Below the pieces are notes generated by a model. The model did not search any database. It was not told the origin of the DNA and saw only the letters and a list, made by a program, of their open reading frames with translations. A DNA stretch of 64,000 bases. Origin: JAJYVT01 sp035534455 (GTDB lineage: Bacteria > Actinomycetota > Acidimicrobiia > Acidimicrobiales > RAAP-2). Where the stretch lies: contig DATLRV010000032.1 of NCBI GenBank assembly GCA_035534455.1, positions 1 through 64,000 on the forward strand, in the 5' to 3' direction. Positions within the stretch are counted from its first letter, which is position 1. Every line of letters begins with the position of its first letter. Of this stretch, positions 8,338 through 17,269 are shown piece after piece. The position numbers and the translations under genes are program-made.

Positions 8338-8759
8338 TGACCCGGGCTGTCGGTGTCGACCTCGGATCCCGGCGCATCGGCATCGCGGTGAGCGACGCGG
8401 CGGGTTCCCTCGCCTTTCCCCGCCCATTCGTCCAACGACACAAGGACCGGGCCCTCGACCACCAGGCGATTGCCGCGGTCGTCGACGAGATCGGCGCGCG
8501 GGTGGTCGTGGTGGGGCTCCCGCTCTCCCTGGACGGGCGCCACGGCCCTGCGGCGGATGCCGCCGCGGAGGAGGCGAGGGCGCTCGGGACCCTCCTCGAG
8601 CCTCGCGGGGTGCGGGTCGAGACGCTCGATGAGCGGCTGACGACGGTGACCGCACACGGCGCCCTCGGCGCCGCGGGGACCGGCACGCGGCAACGCCGAG
8701 TGCGGGTCGACAGCGCGGCGGCGGCCGTATTGCTGCAATCATGGCTCGACGCCCGATGA
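8337..8759 (+). CDS. ruvX: Putative pre-16S rRNA nuclease / Holliday junction resolvase-like YqgF
   Basis: 140 residues, the usual family length. RNase H-like fold: the first catalytic Asp is in AVGVDLGSRRIGIAVSD, the Glu in ETLDERLTT and the last Asp in VRVDSAAAAVLL. The GLPLSLDGRHG loop is typical of YqgF. The family trims pre-16S rRNA ends and has been proposed as a resolvase. The GTG start at 8337 gives a one-base overlap with the preceding stop. The stop overlaps the ATG of mltG (ATGA). Confidence 0.9.
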   Translation: MTRAVGVDLGSRRIGIAVSDAAGSLAFPRPFVQRHKDRALDHQAIAAVVDEIGARVVVVGLPLSLDGRHGPAADAAAEEARALGTLLEPRGVRVETLDERLTTVTAHGALGAAGTGTRQRRVRVDSAAAAVLLQSWLDAR

Positions 8760-10195
8760 GCCGGACCCCGTCGACACCCCCCCACGACGCGCCGCTGGAC
8801 GACACGCCCCCCCACGGTGTGCCTCCGGTCAGCCGCGCGGCGATCGCCTCCCGGCCGCCCCGGCGCGACGGGGACGGCCTGGATCTCGGCGGGGGGGACT
8901 TCGGCGGGGGGGACTTCGGCGGGGTGGACCTCGGCGGGGTGGACCTCGGCGGGGGCGCCCAGGACTTCGGCGGGGGCGCCCAGGACTTCGGCGAAGAAGG
9001 CGCGAACGAGCTCGGTCCGGACGGCGACGGCCGGAGGGACGGGCCGACTGCGGACGTCGAGGTGGCAGGGGAGACCCCCGTCCCGGTTCCCCGCCAGCAC
9101 GCCGGACGGTCCCGACCCCGCGGCAGCGAGCGCGAGTCGCCGAGCAGGCGCCGTGGTCGCCTCACGCGCCGCGGACGGATGGTGGCGGGCGTGCTCGCGG
9201 TGCTCCTCGTGGGCGCCGGCGTACTCGCCTGGTACGAGGTGGAGTCGAATCCGTTCGGCCCCCCCGGCGCGACGGTGCTCGTCGATGTCCAGTCGGGCGA
9301 GCCGCTCACGGCGATCACCGCGGCCCTCGCCAAGGAAGGTGTGATCGGGACAACGCTCGCGTTCCACCTCTGGTCGTTCGTCCACGGCTCGCCCGTCGTC
9401 CTCCCGGGGACCTACCAGCTGCACCGGAACCTCTCGTTCTCCGCGGCGAAGTCCGCCCTCGACGCCGGTCCCAACGTCTCGAGGATCAACGTGGTCGCGG
9501 GCACGACGGTCTCGGAGCTCGCCAACGAGCTCGCGTCCCTACCGGGCAACCTCGCCCACACGTTCAGCAACGGGGCGAGCGCGAGCGGGGTGCACTCGCC
9601 GTTCCAGCTGACCCCGACCACCCCCCTCGAAGGACTGCTCGGCACCGGCTCGTATCGGATCCTCCCGGGCGAGAGCGGTCGCACCCTTCTGACCAAGATG
9701 GTCGACCGCTTCGATACCGAGGCGCGCTCGGTCGGGCTCACGCCCACCGAGACGGTCGGCGGCCTGAACGCCTACCAACTCGTCACGCTCGCGTCGATCG
9801 CGCAGAAGGAGGGCTACTTCACCCGCTATATGGGCGATGTCGCGCGCGTCATCTACAACCGGCTCGCCGACGGCATGCACCTCGACATGACATCGACCGT
9901 CCTGTACTCGCTCGGAAAGGACGGCGGCAAGGTCACTCCGCAAGAAGAGCAGCTCACAACCCCCTACAACACGTACCTGCACGCGGGCCTCACCCCCACG
10001 CCGATCTGCACCCCCTCGGTCCAGGCGCTTGCCGCCGCCGTCCACCCGCCCGCGGGGGCCTGGCTCTACTTCGACCTCGTCACAGCGAAGAACAGCATCA
10101 TGAAGTTCGCGACCACGTACACACAGCAGCTCGCCCTCATCCGGGAGGCGCGGAAGAACGCGTCGTCGAGCTCGACGGGCGGGTCGGGCACATGA
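8756..10195 (+). CDS. mltG: Endolytic transglycosylase MltG (YceG-like)
   Basis: 479 residues. A cytoplasmic N-terminus of about 140 residues, rich in Gly/Asp/Phe repeats, precedes one membrane helix (about 143-162), a LysM-like region and the YceG catalytic domain. The catalytic Glu is in ASIAQKEGYFTRYMGDVA, followed by the typical VIYNRLADGMHLDMTSTV and TPYNTY segments. MltG cuts nascent glycan strands in the periplasm and sets their length. I chose ATG 8756, giving an ATGA overlap with ruvX; ATG 8741 in the same frame is the alternative. The repetitive N-terminus is unusual (see findings). Confidence 0.92.
   Translation: MSRTPSTPPHDAPLDDTPPHGVPPVSRAAIASRPPRRDGDGLDLGGGDFGGGDFGGVDLGGVDLGGGAQDFGGGAQDFGEEGANELGPDGDGRRDGPTADVEVAGETPVPVPRQHAGRSRPRGSERESPSRRRGRLTRRGRMVAGVLAVLLVGAGVLAWYEVESNPFGPPGATVLVDVQSGEPLTAITAALAKEGVIGTTLAFHLWSFVHGSPVVLPGTYQLHRNLSFSAAKSALDAGPNVSRINVVAGTTVSELANELASLPGNLAHTFSNGASASGVHSPFQLTPTTPLEGLLGTGSYRILPGESGRTLLTKMVDRFDTEARSVGLTPTETVGGLNAYQLVTLASIAQKEGYFTRYMGDVARVIYNRLADGMHLDMTSTVLYSLGKDGGKVTPQEEQLTTPYNTYLHAGLTPTPICTPSVQALAAAVHPPAGAWLYFDLVTAKNSIMKFATTYTQQLALIREARKNASSSSTGGSGT
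8881..8997 (+). repeat. In-frame tandem repeats in mltG
   Basis: Four 15-nt units encoding (D/V)(L/F)GGG-type pentapeptides are followed by two 24-nt units encoding GGGAQDFG. All stay in frame, so length change would not break mltG. Confidence 0.8.
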
Positions 10196-11085
10196 ACCGT
10201 GCGCCTGTGGCGGGCGAGCCCGGCTGGCCGCAGGCGTCGTCGGTCGTCGTAGGGGTGATCGGCGACCCCGTGCGCCATTCGTTGTCGCCGGCGCTGCACA
10301 ACGCCGCCTTCACGGCGATGGCGCTCGACTGGGTCTCGGTCGCGTTCCCGGTGCCCCCGGGGGCGCTCGACGCGGCGCTCGACGGCGTGCGCGCCCTGGG
10401 TGTCCGGGGTCTGTCGGTCACGATGCCGTTCAAAGAAGCCGTCGCAGCGAAGGTGGACCGCTCGAGCGCGACCGCTGCGCGCCTCGGCGCGGTGAACTGC
10501 GTCCTCGTGGAGCCCGACGGCCTCGTGGGCGACAACACCGACGGCGAGGGCTTCCTCGCCGCGCTGGCACGCGGGGCGCAGTTCGACCCGTCCGGGCGCC
10601 GGTGCTTGGTGGCCGGGGCGGGCGGCGCCGCGAGGGCGGTGGTCCTCGCCCTCGCCCAGGCCGGCGCGGCGGAGGTGGTCGTGGTCGGGCGCACGCCGGC
10701 TCGGGCCGCAGAGGCGGCACGCCTCGCCGGGGACGCCGGTCGGACCGGCACGCCCGCGGACGCGGCCCGGTGCGACCTGGTCGTGAACGCGACGCCGCTC
10801 GGGATGGCCGGGACGTCCGATCCCCACGCGCTCGCGCCCGTGGACCCGGCGTTGCTCGGACCCGCCCAGCTCGTCGTCGACCTCGTCTACGTCCCTCGCC
10901 CGACCAGGTGGCTGGCGCTCGCCCAGAGCCGGGGCGCGACGACGCTCGACGGGCTCGGCATGCTCGTCCACCAGGCGGCGCGCCAGGTGGAGCTCTGGGC
11001 CGGGCGGCCCGCCCCCCTCGAGGCCATGTGGCGTGCCGCAACCGGCGAGGACCGGCACCGGCGCGTCACCGCCCTCGAAGGCTGA
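10192..11085 (+). CDS. aroE: Shikimate dehydrogenase
   Basis: 297 residues. NADP-dependent reduction of 3-dehydroshikimate to shikimate in the chorismate pathway, which feeds the trp and men genes in this window. N-terminal substrate domain: GDPVRHSLSPALHN (shikimate-binding Ser pair) and SVTMPFKEAV with the catalytic Lys; the partner Asp is in GDNTDGEGFL. The nucleotide loop is GAGGAARAV, followed by VVGRTPARA. The ATG overlaps the mltG stop by 4 nt, so it is the last gene of the operon. Confidence 0.96.
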   Translation: MNRAPVAGEPGWPQASSVVVGVIGDPVRHSLSPALHNAAFTAMALDWVSVAFPVPPGALDAALDGVRALGVRGLSVTMPFKEAVAAKVDRSSATAARLGAVNCVLVEPDGLVGDNTDGEGFLAALARGAQFDPSGRRCLVAGAGGAARAVVLALAQAGAAEVVVVGRTPARAAEAARLAGDAGRTGTPADAARCDLVVNATPLGMAGTSDPHALAPVDPALLGPAQLVVDLVYVPRPTRWLALAQSRGATTLDGLGMLVHQAARQVELWAGRPAPLEAMWRAATGEDRHRRVTALEG

Positions 11086-11140
11086 ACTGCCCCTGCACCG
11101 CCTCTGAGCCCTGCGCGGCTTCCGCCGAGCGCCCGGCCTC

Positions 11141-11146
11141 TATCCT
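11141..11146 (+). promoter_or_regulatory. Putative -10 element for rodA
   Basis: TATCCT with 8 nt to GTG 11155 and no ribosome-binding sequence between. It supports GTG 11155 over TTG 11146. Confidence 0.55.
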
Positions 11147-11154
11147 TGTCGGTC

Positions 11155-12345
11155 GTGCAGGCGCCGTACCGAGTCGGGACGAAGCCGCGTCCGACAGCCC
11201 GCGTCCGCCGCCCGCTGATGGCGCGCCGTCCCACGGTGGTCGTCGACCCCTTCCTCATCCTGGCGTCGATCGCGGCGGCGTGCGTGGGTGTCGTGATGGT
11301 GTACACGGCGACCCAGGGTCCACTGCTCCGCCTCGGGGAGAGCCCCACGTACTACCTGAAGCGCCAAGCAGTCTTCGTCGTGCTCGGCGTCGTGGCGATG
11401 GGTGTCGTCGGCCTGATCGACTACCGCAAGCTCGAGTCGTTCGGCATGGCCATCTACGGCCTGTCGATCTTCGTCCTCCTCGCGGTGATGGTGCCCCACG
11501 TCGGGACGCACGCTGCGCTCGGCTCGGCGCGCTGGTTCAACCTCGGACCGATCCAGATCCAGCCGTCGGAGTTCGCGGTGCTCGGCCTCGTCGTGGCGGT
11601 CGCGACGTACTGCTCGCGACGTCCCGACGGATTGACGTGGCTCGACGTCGTCAAGGTGCTCGTCCTCGGCGCGGTCCCCATCGGGCTCGTCATGGTCCAG
11701 CCCGACCTCGGGACCGGCATCATCATGTCGGTCGTACTGCTCGTGATGCTGTCCGTGGCGGGCTTGCCCACCCGCGTCCTCATCGTGCTCCTCATCGGCG
11801 CGGCGGGGCTCGTTGCGCTCGTCCTCGCCGTCGGCCTCCTGCACCACTACCAGATCCTTCGGATCACGAGCTTCCTGCACCAGTCCACAACCCACCTCAC
11901 AAGCACACTGGCCGGCGCCGTCTACAACGTCCAGCAGGCGAAGGACGCGATCGGTGCCGGCGGCCTGTTCGGCACGGGCATCGGGCACGGTGCGGCGACC
12001 TACCTCGGCTACGTCCCCGAGCAGCAGACCGACTTCATCTTCACGGCGGTCGGTGAGCAGCTCGGCTTCGTAGGGGCGGTCGGCGTCCTGGGGCTGCTCT
12101 TCTTCCTTGCCTGGCGGGTCCTCCGGGTCGGGCAGATCGCCCGAGACGACTTCGGTCGGCTTCTCTGCGCCGGCGTGTTCGCCTTCATCGCGTTCAGCAC
12201 CTTCCAGAACGCCGGAATGACCATGGGCATCATGCCGATCACCGGCATCCCGCTCCCGTTCATCAGTTACGGGGGGACCGCGGTGATCGCGTTCTTCTGC
12301 GGGATCGGTCTCGCGTTGAGCGTGTACGCACGCCGGGCGGGCTAG
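11155..12345 (+). CDS. rodA: SEDS-family peptidoglycan glycosyltransferase RodA
   Basis: 396 residues with about ten membrane helices. SEDS proteins polymerise lipid II into glycan strands together with a class B penicillin-binding protein. Family landmarks: GSARWFNLGPIQIQPSEF, MVQPDLGTGIIM (with the catalytic Asp region), GIGHGAATYLGYVPEQQTDF and the C-terminal GIPLPFISYGGT. The QPSEF/PEQQTDFIF form is closer to RodA (elongation) than FtsW. No penicillin-binding protein gene is adjacent. GTG 11155 is chosen from the TATCCT hexamer; TTG 11146 is in frame. Confidence 0.9.
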   Translation: MQAPYRVGTKPRPTARVRRPLMARRPTVVVDPFLILASIAAACVGVVMVYTATQGPLLRLGESPTYYLKRQAVFVVLGVVAMGVVGLIDYRKLESFGMAIYGLSIFVLLAVMVPHVGTHAALGSARWFNLGPIQIQPSEFAVLGLVVAVATYCSRRPDGLTWLDVVKVLVLGAVPIGLVMVQPDLGTGIIMSVVLLVMLSVAGLPTRVLIVLLIGAAGLVALVLAVGLLHHYQILRITSFLHQSTTHLTSTLAGAVYNVQQAKDAIGAGGLFGTGIGHGAATYLGYVPEQQTDFIFTAVGEQLGFVGAVGVLGLLFFLAWRVLRVGQIARDDFGRLLCAGVFAFIAFSTFQNAGMTMGIMPITGIPLPFISYGGTAVIAFFCGIGLALSVYARRAG

Positions 12346-12350
12346 TCACG

Positions 12351-12938
12351 GTGGAGCGGGTCACCTCTTCCACCGCGGACACGGCCGGGACCACGGCTCC
12401 ACCCGCGCCCGCGGTCCCGTCGCCCGCGCCGTCCGCGCCCCCCGCGGTCTCGCCCGCGCCGACGCGTACGTTCCGGATCGTGCGCGTCGCGGCGGTCGCG
12501 GTCGCACTGCCCGACCAGTACCCGGTCGTGACGCTCGAAGACGCAGAGGAGACCCGCGAGCGGCTGTCGTTCCGCATCGGCACGGCCGAGGGTGTGGCGC
12601 TCTCGCACTCGCTCGCGGGCACCGAGGCGCCGCGCCCGCTCACCCACGACCTGTTCGCACGCGCGCTCGAGCGTGTCGGCGTCGAGGTCGTCGCGGTGCG
12701 GCTCACGGGGCGTGTCGGTGCGACCTACCTCGCGGAGCTGGAGCTCGCCGGACCCCGAGGGCGAGAGGTGCTCTCGTGCCGCCCGAGCGACGGCATCTGC
12801 CTGGCCCTCCGCCAGCGGGTCGTCGCGCCGGTCCTCTGCGACGAGCGGCTGCTCACCTCCGGCGGCGACGTCCTCCCCGACGCGCCGGCGCCGGAGCCCC
12901 CGGCGGTGCCGGTGGCCGGTCAGGACGCCGGCGCGTAG
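12351..12938 (+). CDS. DUF151 bifunctional nuclease-like protein
   Basis: 195 residues. The first 40 residues are Pro/Ala-rich and poorly conserved; the DUF151 core follows (VVTLEDAEETRERLSFRIG, PRPLTHDLFARALERVG, LSCRPSDGICLALRQRV). Members have been described as nucleases or stress-related proteins; the precise substrate is not known. It starts 5 nt after rodA. The last 19 nt overlap the end of the convergent VOC gene. Confidence 0.85.
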   Translation: MERVTSSTADTAGTTAPPAPAVPSPAPSAPPAVSPAPTRTFRIVRVAAVAVALPDQYPVVTLEDAEETRERLSFRIGTAEGVALSHSLAGTEAPRPLTHDLFARALERVGVEVVAVRLTGRVGATYLAELELAGPRGREVLSCRPSDGICLALRQRVVAPVLCDERLLTSGGDVLPDAPAPEPPAVPVAGQDAGA

Positions 12939-13351
12939 TTGACCATCCAGCGGATGCCGTAGCGGTCGAGGACGACGCCCCAGTAGGCGCCCCAGGGCAT
13001 GTCGGCCATCGGGGATCCCTCCGACCCCCCGTCGGCGAGGGCGCCGTAGATGCGGTCGGCATCCTCCCGGCTGTCGACGTCGAGGCACAGCGTGGTGTTG
13101 TTGCCGACTCTCGTCTCGTGGCCCATGGACCTGAGCATGTCGGTCGCCATCAGGAGGTGTCCAGCGAGGATGGGCAGCTCCGCGTGGAGGACGAGATCCT
13201 GCTCGTCGGGCGGCAGTTCCCCGGTCCCCATGCCGGGCGCCTCCGAGAAGCGGGTGAGCACGGTGATCTCCGTGCCAAAGACGTCCGCGTAGAAGGCGAA
13301 CGCCTCTTCGGCCTGGCCCTGGAAGTTGAGGTACGTGTTGACGCGGGCCAT
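12920..13351 (-). CDS. VOC-superfamily PhnB-like protein
   Basis: 143 residues, a single glyoxalase/PhnB-type fold: MARVNTYLNFQGQAEEAF at the start, PPDEQDLVLHAELPI in the middle and MPWGAYWGVVLDRYGIRW at the end. Such proteins are often annotated as 3-demethylubiquinone methyltransferase-like, but no methyl transfer is implied. Substrate unknown. A textbook AAGGAGG site lies 5 nt before the ATG, one of the few strong Shine-Dalgarno sequences here. Confidence 0.85.
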   Translation of the reverse strand: MARVNTYLNFQGQAEEAFAFYADVFGTEITVLTRFSEAPGMGTGELPPDEQDLVLHAELPILAGHLLMATDMLRSMGHETRVGNNTTLCLDVDSREDADRIYGALADGGSEGSPMADMPWGAYWGVVLDRYGIRWMVNYAPAS

Positions 13352-13487
13352 CGGTTCCTCCTTCGCCGCGGCACCCTTGCGCCGCCCGCACCATCGTCTC
13401 TCGCTCCCGCCGTCGGCGCCACCGCTGCCGTCGGCGAGTCGGGAGGCCGGGTGCCCGGAGCCTGACCCGCCGCGACGCGGCGCTCGA

Positions 13488-14879
13488 TCAGCTGGCGACG
13501 TCGAACGCCGAGTCGGTGGGGAGGCTGACCCCCGTGGCCCGCTCGGTCACGGTGGACGAGCCCTCCTGCGAGACGCGCATCAAGAGGGCGAGCAACGCGT
13601 AGTTCGCGACGAGCGACGAGCCGCCGTACGCGACGAACGGCAGCGTGATGCCGGTGAACGGGAGGAGACGGGTCACGCCGGCCATGATGAAGAACGCCTG
13701 GAACCCGAGCACGGCGGTGAGTCCGACGGCCACCAGCCGCGAGAAGTCCGACCGCGCCACCTGGGCGATGCGAAGGCCCGAGCCGACCAACAGGACGAAG
13801 GCGATCACCACGGCGGCCGCCCCGATGAAGCCGAGCTGGTCGCCGATCCCGGCGAAGATCATGTCGGTCGTGACGTGGAAGTTCGCGAACGGGTTCGCAT
13901 AGGCGTCGGTGCCCAGGCCCGCTCCGCCGATGCCCCCGTGCGCGAAGTCGAAGTACCCGTAACCGAGCTGGCTCAGGGGCGCGGCGTGGAGCCACTGGTC
14001 GATCCGTGTGCGGACCTGGTGGAAGAGGTGCGCGGCCGCGAACGCGCCGATCCCGAACAGGGCGATCGAGAACAGGATGTACGCCCAGCGCCCCGTGGTC
14101 ACCCACAGGAGCACCACGAACATCGTGAAGATCAGCATCGCGAAGCCCACGTCGTCTTCGAGCCCGATGACGCCCATCGCGAACGCCCAGAAGAGGAGGA
14201 TCGGCACGAGGGGGCGCGGGTCGAGGACGAGACGGTTCCCGACGCGGGCGGTCGGGATCGACAGGAGCTCCTTGTTCTCGGCGAAGTAGGAGGCGAAGAA
14301 GACGACGAGGAGGAGCTTGGCGAACTCGATCGGCTGGAAGGTGATCGGCCCGAGGCCGATCCACAGGTGCGTTGTTGTGACCGGCTTGCCCAGGTGGGGG
14401 ACGAGCGGGGAGACGAGGAGGGCGATGGCGACCCCCAAGAGGAGGTAGCGGTACCTGTCCATGTCGCGGGTGTGCCGGACGGCGAGGAGCACCCCGATGT
14501 AGCAGAGGATCCCGATTGCCGCCCAGGTCGCCTGCTGCTTGGCGGCCGGAGGTGTGAACCGCACGATGACGACGTAGCCGATGCCGTTCAAGAGGGCGGC
14601 GAGCGGGAGGACCACAGCGTTGGCGTCGGGGGCGAGCCACCGGTTCGCGATGTGGGCGACGACCGCCATCCCGAGGATGACCGCCAGGATCGGGCCGATG
14701 TGCGGCGGGACCTTTCCCTTCGCACCGACCTCGGCGATGACGTAGAGGGCGACGGTGATGACCGAGGCGAAGACGAGCAACCCGAGTTCGGTCCGTCGTT
14801 TGGGCTTGGGGCCGCTTCGCCACGTCGGGAGGCGCCTCACCGGGCTCACGCGGGCCTGGAGCACTGTGGTGGTCGCCAC
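13488..14879 (-). CDS. SEDS-family cell-cycle protein (FtsW/RodA type)
   Basis: 463 residues with about ten to twelve helices; the second SEDS gene in 4 kb. Landmarks: GLGPITFQPIEFAKLLLVVFF, EDDVGFAMLIF, HVTTDMIFAGIGDQLGF and GITLPFVAYGGSS. The EDDVG form and the long second half resemble the actinobacterial FtsW/RodA protein that neighbours pbpA-pknB in other genomes; no such neighbours are here. GTG 14879 is selected because a minus-strand TACGCT hexamer (14892-14887) sits 7 nt upstream. ATG 14921 would add 14 residues but overlaps the ppk start on the other strand. Confidence 0.88.
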   Translation of the reverse strand: MATTTVLQARVSPVRRLPTWRSGPKPKRRTELGLLVFASVITVALYVIAEVGAKGKVPPHIGPILAVILGMAVVAHIANRWLAPDANAVVLPLAALLNGIGYVVIVRFTPPAAKQQATWAAIGILCYIGVLLAVRHTRDMDRYRYLLLGVAIALLVSPLVPHLGKPVTTTHLWIGLGPITFQPIEFAKLLLVVFFASYFAENKELLSIPTARVGNRLVLDPRPLVPILLFWAFAMGVIGLEDDVGFAMLIFTMFVVLLWVTTGRWAYILFSIALFGIGAFAAAHLFHQVRTRIDQWLHAAPLSQLGYGYFDFAHGGIGGAGLGTDAYANPFANFHVTTDMIFAGIGDQLGFIGAAAVVIAFVLLVGSGLRIAQVARSDFSRLVAVGLTAVLGFQAFFIMAGVTRLLPFTGITLPFVAYGGSSLVANYALLALLMRVSQEGSSTVTERATGVSLPTDSAFDVAS

Positions 14880-14886
14880 CGCCCGA

Positions 14887-14892
14887 AGCGTA
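14887..14892 (-). promoter_or_regulatory. Putative -10 element for the SEDS gene
   Basis: Minus-strand TACGCT, 7 nt before GTG 14879. It is the same hexamer as the ppk1 element on the opposite strand, 10 nt away. Confidence 0.5.
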
Positions 14893-14902
14893 GCGGGACG
14901 TG

Positions 14903-14908
14903 TACGCT
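14903..14908 (+). promoter_or_regulatory. Putative -10 element for ppk1
   Basis: TACGCT, 11 nt before ATG 14920. The predicted transcript would have a leader of only a few nucleotides. Confidence 0.45.
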
Positions 14909-14919
14909 GTGAGGGCTTC

Positions 14920-17247
14920 ATGGCACTTCAGCGCACGCCCCCCGAGCAGGGCGGGGGCGTGCCGGTGACCTCGGACATCGCAGCCGGCGCCAGATCCCCG
15001 GTTGACCCTCCGTCCACCGGCCCCCCCTCACCGTCACTGACGACGTCCCGGATCGGGACGATCCCGGCCCTCGCGCGCGACGAGTCGCTCGCCGGCGAGC
15101 GCCGGACGGTCCCGGTCCTCGACTCGATCGCCGCCTACGGGTACGAGCGGTTCACCAACAAGGAGCTCTCGCGCCTCGACTTTCTCTCGCGGCTCTTGGA
15201 CCTCGCCGAGGACACGCGGCTGCCTCTCCTCGAGCAGGTCAAGTTCATGGCGATCTTCGCCGAGGCGCTCGACGAGTTCTTCCAGGTGCGCGTCGCAGGG
15301 CTCCAGGACAAGTTCGTCGCCGGCGTGCGCTCGCGATCTGTCGACGGCCTGCGGCCGGGCGAGGAGCTTGCGGCGATCCGGGCGCAGGTGGCCCAGCTCG
15401 TCGCCCGGCAGGATGCGGTCTTTCTCGACGTGCTCGTGCCCGGCCTCGCCGAGGCAGGGATCCGTTGGTCCGACTGGACGTCGCTCGACGACGACGACCG
15501 TGCCTACCTCGTCGAGGTGTTCCACCGGCAGATCTACCCCGTGCTCACCCCTCTCGCGGTCGACCCCGGCCATCCCTTCCCCTACATCTCCAACCTTTCG
15601 CTCAACCTGCTCGTCGAGGTGGGCGACCCCTCCACGGGCGAGCACCGGATCGCCCGGGTCAAGGTCCCCCCGGTGCTCCCGCGCTTCGTCGTGATGCCCG
15701 ACGGCGAGCGCTTCGTCCCGCTGGAGCAGGTCATCGCCGCGCATCTGCACACGCTGTTCCCCGGCATGGCGATCGGCGAGCACGACACCTTCCGGGTGAC
15801 CCGCAACGCCGACCTGGCGCTGGAGGAGGACGAGGCGGACGACCTCCTCGTGGCCGTCGAGATGGAGCTGCGGCGCCGCAGGTTCGGGAGTGCGGTCCGC
15901 CTCGAGGTGAGCTCTGCGGCCGATCCCCAGCTGATCGAGCGGCTCCGCGAGGAGCTCGACGTGCCCCGCGACGGGGTCTTCACCCTGGACGCCCCGATCG
16001 ACCTGTCGGGGCTTTGGGCCGTCTACGCCCTCGACCGCCCCGACCTGCACGCCGAGACCTGGACCCCGATGACGCCGCCCTACCTGGCGACGGCGGGCAA
16101 CGAGCCGACGGACCTCTTCGGGGTGCTCCGAGAGCGCGACGTGCTGGTCCACCACCCCTACGACTCGTTCGCCACCTCGGTCGAGGCATTCGTCGCCCAG
16201 GCCGCGGACGACCCTCAGGTGCTCGGCATCAAGCAGACCCTCTACCGGACCTCGGGCGACAGCCCGATCGTGGCATCGCTCATCAAGGCGGCCGAGAGCG
16301 GGAAGCAGGTCGCGGCCATCGTGGAGCTGAAAGCCCGGTTCGACGAGCAGGCCAACATCGGCTGGGCGCGTGCGCTCGAAGAGGCGGGCGTGCACGTCGT
16401 CTACGGGCTCGTCGGCCTGAAGACCCACTCGAAGACGGTGCTCGTCCTGCGCCGGGAGGACGACGGGATCCGCCGCTACTGCCACGTCGGGACGGGGAAC
16501 TACAACTCGCGCACCGCCGCGAGCTACGAGGACCTCGGCCTGCTCACGTCCGAAGAGGACATCGGCGCGGACGTCGGCGACCTCTTCAATTACCTCACCG
16601 GTTACAGCAGGCAGTCGAGGTACCGAGAGATCCTGGTGGCGCCGGTGACGATGCGCGAGCGCGTGCTCGAGCTCATCGGCCGGCAGACCGACGCCGGGCC
16701 CGCGGGCCGGATCGTGCTCAAGGTGAACGGTCTCACCGACCCCGAGATGATCGACGCTCTCTACGCAGCCTCCCGCGCCGGGGTGCCGGTCGACCTCGCC
16801 GTGCGCGGGATGTGCAGCCTTCGCCCGGGGGTGGCGGGCCTCTCCGAGACGATCACGGTCCGCTCCATCGTCGGCCAGTTCCTCGAGCACTCCCGGATCT
16901 ATCGCTTCGGAGGGTCGGCCGACAACGCGCCGCACCACGTCCCGGGCAACGGTGCGTCAGCGCTGTCCCTGGAGCTCTACATCGGGTCGGCCGACCTCAT
17001 GGAGCGGAACCTCGACCGGCGTATCGAGGTCCTCTCGCCGGTGCGCGATCTCGAGCTGCAGGGGCGTCTCCTCGAGATCCTCGACCTCGTCTTCACCGAC
17101 GACGTGAACGCCTGGTCGCTGCATGCGGACGGGAGCTGGGAGCGCGTGCGGGCCGTGAAGGGCATCGACTCCCAGCGGCGCCTGAAGGAGCTCGCGCTCG
17201 AGCGGGCGCGTCGCCGGCGCGAGGTCGACCCCCGCCACGACGGCTGA
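14920..17247 (+). CDS. ppk1: Polyphosphate kinase 1
   Basis: 775 residues. Reversibly polymerises ATP gamma-phosphate into polyphosphate. After about 70 residues of variable N-terminus come the PPK N-domain (YERFTNKELSRLDFLSRLL), the head domain (FFQVRVAGLQDKF) and two phospholipase D-like C domains. GLKTHSKTVLVLRRE carries the His expected to be phosphorylated, and HVGTGNYNSRTA and RGMCSLRPG belong to the active site. ATG 14920 follows a TACGCT hexamer. It converges with the downstream membrane protein gene across a 22-nt gap. Confidence 0.95.
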   Translation: MALQRTPPEQGGGVPVTSDIAAGARSPVDPPSTGPPSPSLTTSRIGTIPALARDESLAGERRTVPVLDSIAAYGYERFTNKELSRLDFLSRLLDLAEDTRLPLLEQVKFMAIFAEALDEFFQVRVAGLQDKFVAGVRSRSVDGLRPGEELAAIRAQVAQLVARQDAVFLDVLVPGLAEAGIRWSDWTSLDDDDRAYLVEVFHRQIYPVLTPLAVDPGHPFPYISNLSLNLLVEVGDPSTGEHRIARVKVPPVLPRFVVMPDGERFVPLEQVIAAHLHTLFPGMAIGEHDTFRVTRNADLALEEDEADDLLVAVEMELRRRRFGSAVRLEVSSAADPQLIERLREELDVPRDGVFTLDAPIDLSGLWAVYALDRPDLHAETWTPMTPPYLATAGNEPTDLFGVLRERDVLVHHPYDSFATSVEAFVAQAADDPQVLGIKQTLYRTSGDSPIVASLIKAAESGKQVAAIVELKARFDEQANIGWARALEEAGVHVVYGLVGLKTHSKTVLVLRREDDGIRRYCHVGTGNYNSRTAASYEDLGLLTSEEDIGADVGDLFNYLTGYSRQSRYREILVAPVTMRERVLELIGRQTDAGPAGRIVLKVNGLTDPEMIDALYAASRAGVPVDLAVRGMCSLRPGVAGLSETITVRSIVGQFLEHSRIYRFGGSADNAPHHVPGNGASALSLELYIGSADLMERNLDRRIEVLSPVRDLELQGRLLEILDLVFTDDVNAWSLHADGSWERVRAVKGIDSQRRLKELALERARRRREVDPRHDG

Positions 17248-17254
17248 GGCCGGA

Positions 17255-17268
17255 CGCCCGTACGGGCG
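17255..17268. terminator. Palindrome between convergent genes, possible bidirectional terminator
   Basis: Perfect 14-nt palindrome CGCCCGTACGGGCG filling the gap between the stops at 17247 and 17270. No T-run follows, so intrinsic termination is unproven. Confidence 0.35.
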
Positions 17269-17269
17269 C

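Noticed and set aside
5689..9333. 1214-codon open frame on the minus strand
   Set aside because: Composition shadow of several well-supported genes on both strands; Arg/Pro/Ala-rich with no domain.
14755..14919. N-terminal extension of ppk1
   Set aside because: Lies within the divergent SEDS gene; ATG 14920 is closer to the conserved start and follows a -10 hexamer.
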